This document shows, piece after piece, positions 61,001 through 63,057 of a stretch of 64,000 nucleotides of DNA. Source of the DNA: Sceloporus undulatus (Eukaryota; Chordata; Lepidosauria; Squamata; Phrynosomatidae); the NCBI RefSeq assembly GCF_019175285.1, contig NC_056527.1, positions 62,776,030-62,840,029 on the forward strand, written 5' to 3'. Positions within the stretch are counted from its first letter, which is position 1. Each line of letters opens with the position of its first letter. Below the pieces are notes generated by a model. It was not told the DNA's origin. It did no database searches and worked only from the letters and a program-made list of their open reading frames with translations. The position numbers and the translations under genes were made by a program.

Positions 61001-61557
61001 AGTCTCTGCCTCTCCAGTAATACCCTCTTAAAGTCTAACAAAGAAAAAAACACAGGTGAAATGTTGTACTATTATTTCCCCCTTTTCACACATTAAAAAT
61101 AAAAACCTAACTAAAGAGAATGATAAAATGGCTGGTAAATCAACCTTTTCCCTCCTAGCTGTCTTTAGAAAAATGACACATAGCTCATTTTCATGCAGAA
61201 ATAAGATACTCTGGCAATTTTAATATTTTTCAGATAACTCTGCTTCACTTTTTATTAATAATTCAATAAACATGATGCCCTCTGACAGAGCAATGTGCTT
61301 CTTGGGGCAGAGTAATATGGTCAAACCTCTAGAAAGAATATAAAGGAATAATTATCTTTCTTTCCCATAAAGAAAACGCTTCTTTCAGACTATAAAGAAC
61401 ATCTCTGTCTTCGTTTGTATGTAATGAAAGAAAAAGTGTTATAGATACTAGAAAGAACCTGTGAGAATCATGTTGCTGTCAAATGGCTTTACTTACTGGA
61501 AAAATACTAAATTTATCTCCATCAAAGTCTTCGTAAGGTAACTTGTGCTTGATGAAA
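13828..61557 (-). CDS. AOAH: Acyloxyacyl hydrolase, last 15 coding exons
   Basis: Fifteen exons on the minus strand join in phase to 401 codons plus TGA. Identity comes from matches to remembered human AOAH in every exon: CNHRDYQN, AMIGNDVC, FLWDNLH, RYHPLG, WQLIEPVDGFHPN, LGKENPFN and the C-terminal DQGGH. The enzyme removes secondary acyl chains from lipid A of lipopolysaccharide, in lysosomes and after secretion. The known protein has a saposin-like small subunit and a GDSL-type catalytic large subunit. The window covers nearly all of the large subunit (about human residues 175-575), with the nucleophile in GDSAAAH, the GND block and the DGFH block with the catalytic His. The saposin-like exons lie beyond position 64000. 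Introns are large (up to 9.6 kb) and full of repeats. No break is seen. Activity is inferred from the conserved motifs. Confidence 0.97.
13957..14744. other. Last AOAH intron, possible alternative last exon
   Basis: On the minus strand 14411-14304 is a 35-codon open stretch behind a tttttattttgcag acceptor, ending in TGA and in phase with the preceding AOAH exon. I do not recognise the peptide (LFTAGLGQFVTYQMLLQF...). Nothing else is seen in this stretch. Confidence 0.25.
14745..14840 (+). repeat. Interspersed repeat (gcttgcatc...aataaaggtatcac)
   Basis: The pattern cctgatgaa, aaaagcttgcatc, attttgattggtcaaataaa and ggtatcac resembles a repeat I know from reptile genomes and weakly resembles 28960-29050 and 30541-30660. 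The family name is unknown. Confidence 0.4.
15277..15350. repeat. Short repeat with ATTTATACCCCGC
   Basis: attattaataatatttattt followed by ataccccgctcttcagcc. It is the same general type as 21600-21690. No ends are defined. Confidence 0.4.
15351..16867. other. AOAH intron, nothing recognised
   Basis: AT-rich. No exon on the minus strand fits AOAH here and no repeat family is recognised. Confidence 0.45.
16868..18860 (-). mobile_element. CR1 LINE, long but internally deleted copy
   Basis: From 5' to 3' on the minus strand there is an endonuclease-domain piece (18766-18242, LELLAQHSKYDITGITETWW and GYNLLKRNK). A reverse-transcriptase piece follows (17638-17243, VPQGSVLGPVLFNIFINGL, FADDTKLGG), then the 3' end gactcatagagtaggaagag on the + strand. 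A gap around 18060-18240 removes much between the two domains. Stops and frameshifts break both frames, including one near 18030. It lies in the AOAH 3'-most long intron in the same orientation as the gene. Confidence 0.9.
19088..19569 (+). mobile_element. Pogo/Tigger-like DNA element split by a SINE
   Basis: The left end is TACAACTGGCCCT and the right end AGGGCCCACTGTA, an inverted pair with TA at the tips. Inside it has tatccatggattcaacc and later cttgagcatccacagatt. The middle is interrupted by the SINE 19219-19466. Siblings are at 22949, 38624, 45148 and 47428. Confidence 0.75.
19219..19466 (+). mobile_element. tRNA-derived SINE
   Basis: It starts ggagcccggtggcgcagtga (box A region) and has gattgtgagttcaagacc (box B region). 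A body with aagggcccaagctcgactca and ccttccgaggtcgc follows, then a tail tagcggtatataaataaaac and (TTA)n. It is inserted in a pogo-like element whose sequence resumes at ttttactattc. Confidence 0.85.
19570..20296. other. AOAH intron with simple (AAAC)n
   Basis: No repeat family is recognised. There is a G/T-rich run at 19675-19692 and an (AAAC)n tract at about 20201-20221. Confidence 0.5.
20297..20373 (-). CDS. AOAH: AOAH exon: catalytic DxxH block
   Basis: This is 77 nt: two bases plus 25 codons, AEMWQKMGGETWQLIEPV then DGFHPNQ. DGFH is block V of the SGNH fold and carries the Asp and His of the triad. Human has WQLIEPVDGFHPNE. The acceptor is gctttacag and the donor gtaaaa. Confidence 0.97.
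21100..21131 (+). repeat. Pogo-like element fragment
   Basis: gcatccacagattttggtat and then ccacaggggttcct repeat the 3' part of the element at 19088-19569. Confidence 0.6.
21189..21264. repeat. (TA)n(CA)n compound microsatellite
   Basis: About 14 TA units followed by about 17 CA units, ending in acatacatac. Confidence 0.95.
21600..21690. repeat. Short repeat (TATATCCCACC...AAGGTGGCTCACA)
   Basis: tatttattta, then ttgaatttatatcccaccat, gggattcaaggtggctcaca. The form is typical of the 3' ends of several reptile repeats. Family not resolved. Confidence 0.5.
21747..21802. repeat. (GT)n(AT)n compound microsatellite
   Basis: About 8 GT units followed by about 20 TA/AT units with one gc interruption. 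Confidence 0.95.
22118..22258 (+). mobile_element. CR1 LINE 3' end
   Basis: It includes agaggctggatggccatctg, ggagtgctttaatggtgt, and ends ccaactctatgattctatg, the CR1 3' terminus. Confidence 0.85.
22553..22740 (+). mobile_element. MITE with TTATCACACGG end and perfect hairpin
   Basis: The left end ggggattatcacacggaggc matches the end of the element at 59603. Near the right end 17 bases (ccattttttgaataacg) pair perfectly with cgttattcaaaaaatgg across a 7-base loop. The right terminus seems lost at the junction with the SINE. Confidence 0.55.
22741..22893 (+). mobile_element. Sauria-type SINE, 3' two thirds
   Basis: cttaggcaagacacactctt, tcagcctcagaaaaaggcaa, ccccctctgaac, and the BovB-like tail ggaaatgacttgaagttaca with caacaac. 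The tRNA-like head is missing. The name is from memory of lizard SINEs. Confidence 0.7.
22949..23183 (+). mobile_element. Pogo/Tigger-like DNA element
   Basis: The left end TACAGTCAGCCCT and right end AGGGCCCACTATA form terminal inverted repeats. It also has tatccatggattctttatcc and aatgggacttgagcatccat. About 235 bp, no coding capacity. Confidence 0.8.
23184..25740. other. AOAH intron, nothing recognised; contains gap
   Basis: No exon and no clear repeat family. It includes a run of ten N at 24298-24307. The pieces around 24137-24170 and 25660-25720 look like degenerate parts of an interspersed repeat but could not be assigned. Confidence 0.45.
24298..24307. other. Assembly gap (10 N)
   Basis: Ten undetermined bases. 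Confidence 1.
25741..26142. mobile_element. Non-autonomous DNA element (CGATT-rich)
   Basis: The left part reads attcccattaccttttaaac and gatcgcaaatcggtttg. The right part reads cagatcgcaaaccgatttat and ttgtaagtggaaaggaggcc. Reverse complement of the right end gives tttccacttacaaataaatc and ggtttgcgatc, which approximates the left end. Many CGATT and AATCG motifs lie between. No reading frame. Confidence 0.55.
26322..26400. repeat. Fragment with TTTATCACAC end
   Basis: gggagtttatcacacaagcc matches the first 14 bases of the MITE at 59603. The rest is not alignable by eye. Confidence 0.35.
26890..26982 (+). mobile_element. Sauria-type SINE 3' end
   Basis: actctgaacaaactgtgcca, agaaaac, and the tail cagaaatgacttgagggcac then acaacaacaac. 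Only the 3' third is present. Confidence 0.65.
26985..27300 (-). mobile_element. CR1 LINE fragment
   Basis: The minus frame encodes LDKLESWTEINKMKFSREKC, then KILHLGHKNQ and DIGIIVDHKLN, the segment after the CR1 reverse transcriptase catalytic core. Both ends are truncated. Confidence 0.85.
27660..28690 (+). mobile_element. RTE/BovB LINE fragment
   Basis: The plus frame encodes TEHEMLWSALKEMGESLYLI, RNLYLGPEATVRTEHG, LFNLYAENIIRRTGLDSEDG and RYSDDTIILEE. YSDD is a variant of the YADD catalytic box. At 28490-28560 KLSYFGHIMRRHDSLEKSI marks the C-terminal end. At least one frameshift and several stops (the first near 28033) separate the pieces. The matching 3' tail lies further on at 29165-29240. 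Confidence 0.85.
28700..29052 (+). repeat. Unnamed interspersed repeat with internal duplication
   Basis: ccacttcatttcc...acacaaagg occurs twice (28788 and 28858). It ends catctgaagaagcagactta, agtctac, tctcaaaagtgctacaagat, a pattern I know from reptile repeats without a firm name. Confidence 0.5.
29165..29240 (+). repeat. BovB-like 3' tail
   Basis: ccatgaatcggggttgactt, taaggcagttaacaacaa, the usual BovB 3' terminal sequence. It is separated from the BovB coding piece by the repeat at 28700-29052. Confidence 0.6.
29241..30008. other. AOAH intron, nothing recognised
   Basis: No repeat family and no exon before the donor of the exon at 30009-30105. Confidence 0.45.
30009..30105 (-). CDS. 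AOAH: AOAH exon (YTNFDVFYMDY)
   Basis: This is 97 nt, 32 codons plus one base: RASQLSSVLKEIAKIEKYTN then FDVFYMDYPIKE. Human has RAEQLSNTLKKIAASEKFTNFNLFYMDFAFHE. An alternative acceptor two bases downstream is excluded by phase. The acceptor is tttttccag and the donor gtaagt. Confidence 0.96.
30541..30660 (+). repeat. Short interspersed repeat (gaattcacaaaagcttatgc)
   Basis: tctgcatctggtgaagtgga, ctggaattcacaaaagctta and tctcaagggtgctacaggtt form a common reptile repeat end. It resembles 28960-29050. Confidence 0.5.
30676..31195. mobile_element. Terminal-inverted-repeat DNA element, 520 bp
   Basis: The first 22 bases (AGGTCCTGTCTGCACTGACC plus AA) pair with the reverse complement of the last 22 (19 of 22). 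Inside, 30850-30871 pairs with 30884-30906 as a hairpin (AGGTCAGAATGAGGTGCCCA against AGGTCAAAATGAGGTGCCCA). No open frame of note. It is a non-autonomous transposon, family not known. Confidence 0.65.
31196..32037. other. AOAH intron, nothing recognised
   Basis: AT-rich with no recognised repeat. Ends at the donor of exon 32038-32097. Confidence 0.45.
32038..32097 (-). CDS. AOAH: AOAH exon (PCNGWLSSN)
   Basis: This is 60 nt, 20 codons in phase 0: INPCNGWLSSNSTLRNLTSE. Human has VSPCHGWMSSNKTLRTLTSE. It keeps the Cys and possible N-glycosylation sites NST and NLT. The acceptor is tcacacag and the donor gtatat. Confidence 0.96.
32500..34775 (+). mobile_element. L2-type LINE, interrupted copy
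   Basis: Reverse-transcriptase pieces include DNYRPVSNIPFLGKVLE, ALVDDLHRELDRGNVSLFVL and LDLSAVFDTINHGILLGHLS. Later come MDWMRANKLKPNPDKTEVLL, FKVQFKMLVMTYKALHSLGT and, after the insert, DPTLWNALPWRLE. It ends with (AATA)n at about 34743-34770. Frames are broken by several stops and frameshifts, including in-frame stops at about 32799 and 32881. The GC-rich element 33794-34352 interrupts it near LRDY. The YADD region is lost. Confidence 0.85.
33794..34352. mobile_element. GC-rich hairpin-chain DNA element, copy 1
   Basis: The ends are inverted (GGCGGGTTACAGAC and, reversed, GGCCCATTACAAAC; consensus with copy 2 GGYGCGTTACARACYGCC). Between them sit at least eight consecutive hairpins. Stems pair 33817-33824 with 33830-33837; 33850-33865 with 33878-33893; 33900-33920 with 33932-33952; 33954-33969 with 33971-33986; 34005-34016 with 34023-34034; 34035-34054 with 34064-34083; 34085-34098 with 34104-34117; and 34140-34146 with 34158-34164. 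A subterminal stem pairs 34249-34270 with about 34305-34327. It interrupts the L2 LINE. No target duplication is clear. Open frames across it look like by-products of GC content. Confidence 0.7.
35147..35205 (-). CDS. AOAH: AOAH exon (LNKDVTYEQLYSF)
   Basis: This is 59 nt: two bases plus 19 codons, QLNKDVTYEQLYSFLSCLQ. Human has QLNKDMTYAQLYSFLNCLQ. The acceptor is attttccag and the donor gtaagt. Confidence 0.96.
35308..35521. mobile_element. Palindromic MITE (hAT-like form)
   Basis: gcagtttcacactactttta pairs roughly with the reverse complement of cagttaaaggggtatcacac. It also has ccctatgggatttgtagttt and atggactcatggcagttaaa, a well-known reptile foldback repeat. A half copy in opposite orientation is at 37620-37740. 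Confidence 0.6.
35692..36535 (-). mobile_element. CR1 LINE, 3' 850 bases
   Basis: The minus frame encodes DRIKIQNDLNRLQSWAKANK, MKFNMEKCKVLHLG, DLGVQVDHKLNMSQQCEAAA, FRSREIIVPLYSALARPCLE and then EHVQRRATKMVKGLE, an open stretch of about 150 codons. The 3' end on the + strand is atggtagagttggaagggac. It appears among the youngest-looking CR1 copies here. Confidence 0.9.
36536..37590. other. AOAH intron, nothing recognised
   Basis: No repeat family recognised and no AOAH exon. Confidence 0.45.
37591..37740 (-). repeat. CR1 sliver plus half MITE
   Basis: aggaaatcacaatcaaagca is a piece of the CR1 3' region. From 37620 acagtataaggtgtgatacc and the sequence to 37735 are an inverted partial copy of 35430-35521. 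Confidence 0.55.
38199..38240. repeat. (GT)n microsatellite
   Basis: About 20 GT units. Confidence 0.95.
38624..38820 (+). mobile_element. Pogo/Tigger-like DNA element, diverged
   Basis: The left end tacagcaagtcctc and right end gatcccactgta approximate the family ends. The body has ggttctgcatctatgaactc and gagacttgagtattcacaga. Confidence 0.65.
38980..39152 (-). CDS. AOAH: AOAH exon (largest, FLWDNLHDRYHPLG)
   Basis: This is 173 nt: one base, 57 codons from SPDTVKHMTQPKE to DRYHPL, and one base of Gly. It matches human LPNGSHVILYGLPDGTFLWDNLHNRYHPLG closely (here LPKGSHVILIGLVDGRFLWDN). The acceptor is tttcgtag and the donor gtaaat. Confidence 0.97.
39153..40002. other. AOAH intron, nothing recognised
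   Basis: No clear repeat except a (TTG)n run at about 39549-39564. Confidence 0.45.
40003..40063. repeat. (ATT)n microsatellite
   Basis: About 20 TTA units. Confidence 0.95.
40086..40095. other. Assembly gap (10 N)
   Basis: Ten undetermined bases just after the (ATT)n tract. Confidence 1.
40096..42269. other. AOAH intron, nothing recognised
   Basis: No exon found. A region at 41630-41830 carries a loose inverted repeat (aaattacgtcttccaaactg with agcccaatttggaagagg), possibly an old foldback element. Confidence 0.4.
42270..42344 (-). CDS. AOAH: AOAH exon: GND block
   Basis: This is 75 nt: one base, 24 codons and two bases, LARNQQFDKPAVVIFAMIGN then DVCN. The GND is block III of the SGNH fold, whose Asn helps form the oxyanion hole. 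Human has IVIYAMIGNDVCSG. The acceptor is cattttag and the donor gtaagg. Confidence 0.97.
42345..44019. other. AOAH intron, nothing recognised
   Basis: Apart from the short (CA)n tract and gtgtgtgaatgtgtgtgctt simple sequence at about 43780-43820, nothing is recognised. Confidence 0.45.
42964..42982. repeat. (CA)n microsatellite
   Basis: About 9 CA units. Confidence 0.85.
44020..44345 (+). repeat. Interspersed repeat with TGGTGTCACCCGGT
   Basis: It contains ggcatcactaaggttggtgt followed by cacccggt. Near its right end a related stretch ggtatcacccggtgtgatcc recurs. Relatives are at 48124-48210 and 48415-48500. GC-rich, no frame, family unknown. Confidence 0.55.
44432..44468 (-). CDS. AOAH: AOAH mini-exon (37 nt)
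   Basis: Two bases finish a Gly codon, then 11 codons GSSENVLELLE, then two bases. It aligns with human ASSRNLKKFIES. It is found only because both phases and the flanking exons demand it, and it has good sites (catttag acceptor, gtaagt donor). Confidence 0.9.
44469..45147. other. AOAH intron, nothing recognised
   Basis: No repeat or exon seen. Confidence 0.45.
45148..45351 (-). mobile_element. Pogo/Tigger-like DNA element, minus orientation
   Basis: On the + strand it holds tgctcatgtcccattaaata, gtggatgcttgaatctatgt and ends agggctgactgta, the reverse complement of the family's left end. Confidence 0.7.
45352..46008. other. AOAH intron, CpG-containing patch
   Basis: No named repeat. A patch at 45720-45910 is richer in CpG than its surroundings and may be a DNA-element remnant. 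Confidence 0.4.
46009..46094. mobile_element. Small foldback MITE (CCCTCCAGATGTTG)
   Basis: gccctccagatgctgctgga pairs with the reverse complement of ccagcaacatctggagggtc. The short core resembles the widespread hAT-like foldback with actccatcgtccc. Confidence 0.7.
46402..46484 (-). CDS. AOAH: AOAH exon (CNHRDYQN)
   Basis: This is 83 nt: one base, 27 codons and one base, GWTESLYLQLRKRNRCNH...NLSKN. Human has KSIYLRLWKRNHCNHRDYQNISRN. The CNHRDYQN core is identical. The donor is gtacct, weaker than its neighbours; the acceptor is ctttcag. Confidence 0.96.
46485..47427. other. AOAH intron, nothing recognised
   Basis: A 20-bp tandem duplication tttactgagaactgacaatt at about 46828-46874 is the only structure seen. 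Confidence 0.45.
47428..47653 (+). mobile_element. Pogo/Tigger-like DNA element
   Basis: The left end is TACAGTCGGCCCT and the right end is near gaccacagtata. It contains atggattcaagcatccacag and aatgggacttgagcatccac, with a G12 run at about 47600-47612. Confidence 0.8.
47654..48123. other. AOAH intron, nothing recognised
   Basis: No repeat family or exon. Confidence 0.45.
48124..48210 (+). repeat. Relative of repeat at 44020
   Basis: tcagtggtgtcagtagggct and ggtgtcacccagtgcagt match the first part of 44020-44345. Confidence 0.5.
48415..48500 (+). repeat. Relative of repeat at 44020
   Basis: gagcagtggtgttacctcca and ttagggtcacctggtgcagc repeat the same motif order. Confidence 0.45.
48501..49649. 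other. AOAH intron, possible old LINE-like sequence
   Basis: A-rich sequence from 48720 to 49480 with actggatgagtaaaatgatc and a polar composition that recalls a degraded LINE 5' region. I cannot assign it. Confidence 0.25.
49650..49790. repeat. Interspersed repeat with CGCTTTTCC...AAAGCGG core
   Basis: tatagaccgcttttcctata, gatcaaagcggtgtacaatc and an A-rich continuation. Sibling of 2083-2210. Confidence 0.55.
50000..50288 (+). repeat. GC-rich interspersed repeat
   Basis: A block with tgatgccctgaagctggtgg, ttttggggctggcttcaagg and tgtggttgccgtggccccaa. Inside, agaagcc..agcccaaaa type inverted segments (cagcccaaaatgtagcggat with gccgcttcttttggggctgg) form a hairpin. I know the pattern from reptile DNA elements but not a name. 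Confidence 0.5.
50389..50480 (-). CDS. AOAH: AOAH exon (ALTNELDWPQ)
   Basis: This is 92 nt, 30 codons plus two bases: KAFSNLLEALTNELDWPQ...FLNSTI. Human has NSFINLPTALTNELDWPQ...FLDSTV. It is part of the catalytic domain between blocks I and III. The acceptor is cttttcag and the donor gtaagc. Confidence 0.96.
50481..51544. other. AOAH intron, nothing recognised
   Basis: No named repeat. gccattttcaaggttggccc at 51256 may be the edge of a DNA element. Confidence 0.4.
51545..52270 (-). mobile_element. LTR retroelement fossil (LTR and adjoining internal edge)
   Basis: On the minus strand a segment rich in aspartate and glutamate codons (about 52245-52195) is followed by sequence typical of reptile LTRs: agccccagtggatttggctc, a gctagatataagacacc TATA-like site near 51890 and cttgactgcctttgaatctt. 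I read it as the 3' edge of an internal region plus one LTR, Gypsy or retrovirus-like. It is incomplete, no second LTR is seen, and it looks old. Confidence 0.4.
52271..53139. other. AOAH intron, nothing recognised
   Basis: No repeat or exon seen. Confidence 0.45.
53140..54000 (-). other. Possible second LTR-like fossil
   Basis: Composition differs from the surroundings. The minus strand has a poly(A)-signal-like tatacaataaacc near 53405 and a start like ctgtcacacaccccc near 53150. No partner or coding part is visible, so the call is weak and could be unique sequence. Confidence 0.2.
54001..55325. other. AOAH intron, nothing recognised
   Basis: A short tandem duplication of ttggaccttccaacataa at about 54664-54705 is the only structure seen. 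Confidence 0.45.
55326..55420 (-). CDS. AOAH: AOAH exon: GDS nucleophile block
   Basis: This is 95 nt: two bases plus 31 codons TESKGVIILGDSAAAHFH...TASQMSK. It holds block I of the GDSL/SGNH hydrolase fold. The Ser of GDS aligns with the known nucleophile Ser263 of human AOAH. Human reads GDSAGAHF, so this copy has Ala for Gly two residues after the nucleophile. The acceptor is cttcctcag and the donor gtatgt. Confidence 0.97.
55421..56483. other. AOAH intron, nothing recognised
   Basis: No named repeat and no exon. Confidence 0.45.
56484..56532 (-). CDS. AOAH: AOAH exon: link to catalytic block
   Basis: This is 49 nt, 16 codons plus one base: GVDPKDGIPYEQKFCN. Human has GVDPKDGVPYEKKFCE. 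It has the same length as the neighbouring upstream exon but a different phase. The acceptor is ccttttag and the donor gtaatt. Confidence 0.96.
56759..57099. mobile_element. GC-rich hairpin-chain DNA element, copy 2
   Basis: The ends GGCGCGTTACAGACC and, reversed, GGTGCGGTACAAACTGCC are inverted repeats shared with 33794-34352. The 3' half is alignable to copy 1 (gacgt, ggcggc, tgtgga.cag, gccgccatt). Near the right end 57007-57036 pairs with 57054-57083 (27 of 30). The 5' half differs from copy 1 but is also palindromic, for example aaaaaggaataccaaaatgg with tgctccttttt. Confidence 0.7.
57100..57785. other. AOAH intron, nothing recognised
   Basis: No named repeat. Confidence 0.45.
57786..57834 (-). 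CDS. AOAH: AOAH exon: metal-binding loop, second part
   Basis: This is 49 nt: one base plus 16 codons, PDEWDAKLDSNCNGIW. Human has PNNWDVHQDSNCNGIW. The DSNCNG stretch supplies further acidic ligands. The acceptor is ctattttag and the donor gtaagt. Confidence 0.95.
57835..59602. other. AOAH intron, mostly unassigned; contains gap
   Basis: At about 58500-58590 aggattctgggagttgtggt resembles the inner part of a common foldback repeat. Ten N at 58898-58907. Nothing else recognised. Confidence 0.45.
58898..58907. other. Assembly gap (10 N)
   Basis: Ten undetermined bases. Confidence 1.
59603..60009. mobile_element. MITE with AGGAGTTTATCACACGGGG ends
   Basis: The left end AGGAGTTTATCACACGGGG is the exact inverse of the right end CCCCGTGTGATAAACTCCT apart from one extra C. 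Inside, gccattatcccgtgaataac and cagg pair perfectly with 59800-59823. The arms continue inward through about 59785 to form a foldback of about 120 bp. Two partly repeated blocks (gaaaaccattag..gcaa) follow at 59857 and 59927. No coding frame. Confidence 0.8.
60010..60539. other. AOAH intron, nothing recognised
   Basis: A short stretch at 60260-60310 with ttgacttaaatttctagact and catgagtatatacagtac is mirrored loosely by 59487-59560 (accatatactcgaccataag), so an old element may flank the MITE. Confidence 0.35.
60540..60800 (+). mobile_element. L2-type LINE 3' end
   Basis: ttagattgtaagctcgaggg, cagggaaccgtctaactaaa, tacagcgctgtgtaaattta and (AATA)n, the typical L2-like 3' tail. Confidence 0.65.
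60964..61034 (-). CDS. AOAH: AOAH exon: metal-binding loop, first part
   Basis: This is 71 nt, 23 codons plus two bases: TLRGYYWRGRDC, then DDADASVYPGR. Human has TLRGYHWRGRDCNDSDESVYPGRR. The D-x-D spacing with DASVYPG resembles the MopE-type putative metal-binding motif, and AOAH is known to bind calcium. The acceptor is tttgttag and the donor gtaatt. Confidence 0.95.
61035..61496. other. AOAH intron, nothing recognised
   Basis: Short intron between the first two AOAH exons of the window; AT-rich. Confidence 0.5.
61497..61557 (-). CDS. AOAH: AOAH exon (first one in window)
   Basis: This is 61 nt: one base finishing the previous codon, then 20 codons FIKHKLPYED...KFSIFP. It aligns with human SVPFKDVDSDKYSVFP, the start of the large subunit after the inter-subunit cleavage site. 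The acceptor is ctcccacag and the donor gtaagt. The next upstream exon (human region DICSLPVLAKIC) was not found before the window ends. Confidence 0.9.
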
Positions 61558-61929
61558 CTGTGGGAGAGGAACATAGTGCACAAATGACATTTTGTTGAAG
61601 GGCTACATAAAAAGCTCATTTTATTATTAATGTATTATTTCCCATTTTATGCTTAAGCACAAACCTCTTGTACTGGAAGCAATTTGTATTATAATGAAAA
61701 GAGCTCATTTATTTGGCCCAAGAATTATCATGTCACTCTCCCACTGTGGGCAACAAGAGCGTCTTTACACACATCCGGAGTAATTTAAACTTTACTGCAG
61801 CATTACTTATTATGTTTTCTGCAATTCACGACTAGGGAAGGCTCTCACTCCATCACTCTCAATTTTTCCTTTCAGCACACAAAAAGCAGTGCATAAGAAA
61901 AAGCTTTCCACACAAGCATCATTCCTGGC

Positions 61930-62285
61930 TTTCCAGTGTCCTTTGCTCCAATTGGCAACAGTTAAGTCAAAGGACTTTTTCTTCAGCCGCCCCAAGACTG
62001 TGGAGTGACCTTCCGGAAGAGATTTGACATCTGAATATGCTGTCCTGAGTTTAAAAGAGCATTAAAGACCAGTTTCTTCATACAGCTTATCCAGATGATT
62101 TTTAAATGGTGAATTTGAAAGGACAAATTTTAAATGTGGATTATTTTAATATGTGCACACCTTATTTGTCCTTTTAAATTGATGTGCATTTTAATTGATG
62201 TGTTTTAAGGGATGCTGTTTGTGAATTGTTGTTTCTTGCCTTGATCTATGGGGAGAGGCAGGTAAACAACAACAACAAATTACTA
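61930..62285 (+). mobile_element. LINE 3' end fragment (L2/CR1 group)
   Basis: ccaagactgtggagtgacct and tccggaagagatttgacatc spell the PRLW-x-DLPEEI motif in broken frames. ttaaagaccagtttcttcat and ggggagaggcaggtaaacaa with (CAA)n end it. Confidence 0.55.
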
Positions 62286-62953
62286 AGAAAAGTTAGAACA
62301 GAAACAAGAAAGGTCATGACCTCGTTTCATAAATATTATACATTCACGTTGGTTCAGTGATAAGAAATATGAAGATTAAGTACGTATTTGGCAGATGGGA
62401 TTTGCTGGAGTGAGGTTTAAGCCTGAGAATACCAGTCTGAGAGTAAAGAAGCAACCAAACAGGCAAAGATGATCTGATATTGTTTACAAATCAACAGAAA
62501 TAAACTAGAGAGCATGAATCGGTTTTTCATGAAATTCAATTTACTTAATAGAATACTTAAAGTAGACATTTGGTACACACTTGCTCAGCAAATAACTCTG
62601 GAGTAAACACACATTGGACGAGCCTTGGCTGTAATCTAGGCTCTGCAAGGGCATAATGACTCTCTGGATTTTGTATGCAACCCCATTGCAAGAGGATAAA
62701 AAACAATTAACATGGCTTTTGTGGGGTACAACTTTAGTTTCCCAGGGTGTTAACCCTTTGAAAGGGAAACAAAAATATGCATGCATGAAAGTTAAACTTG
62801 TTAGAGTTCAGATTTCATCAGCACAACAACGAAAGTGTGGGTCAGGCTGTTATTTTAAATTTGTCTTCCTAAAGAATAAAGACTTATTAAAAAACAACAA
62901 CATGCATACAGTTTGTAGTTTAAAATAATAATGGCTTCAATATATATAGATAT
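62286..62953. other. AOAH intron, nothing recognised
   Basis: No named repeat or exon. Confidence 0.45.
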
Positions 62954-62989
62954 ATAGATTAGGTTTTAGTTATTTTATGTGTGTGTGTG

Positions 62990-63039
<50 letters not shown>

Positions 63040-63057
63040 AATTAAAACCTAATCTAT
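62954..63057. repeat. 104-bp palindrome around (GT)n(TA)n(CA)n
   Basis: The outer arms atagattaggttttagttat and ataattaaaacctaatctat pair with one mismatch. The core (GT)n(TA)n(CA)n is self-complementary, so the whole unit can fold as one hairpin or cruciform. Confidence 0.85.
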
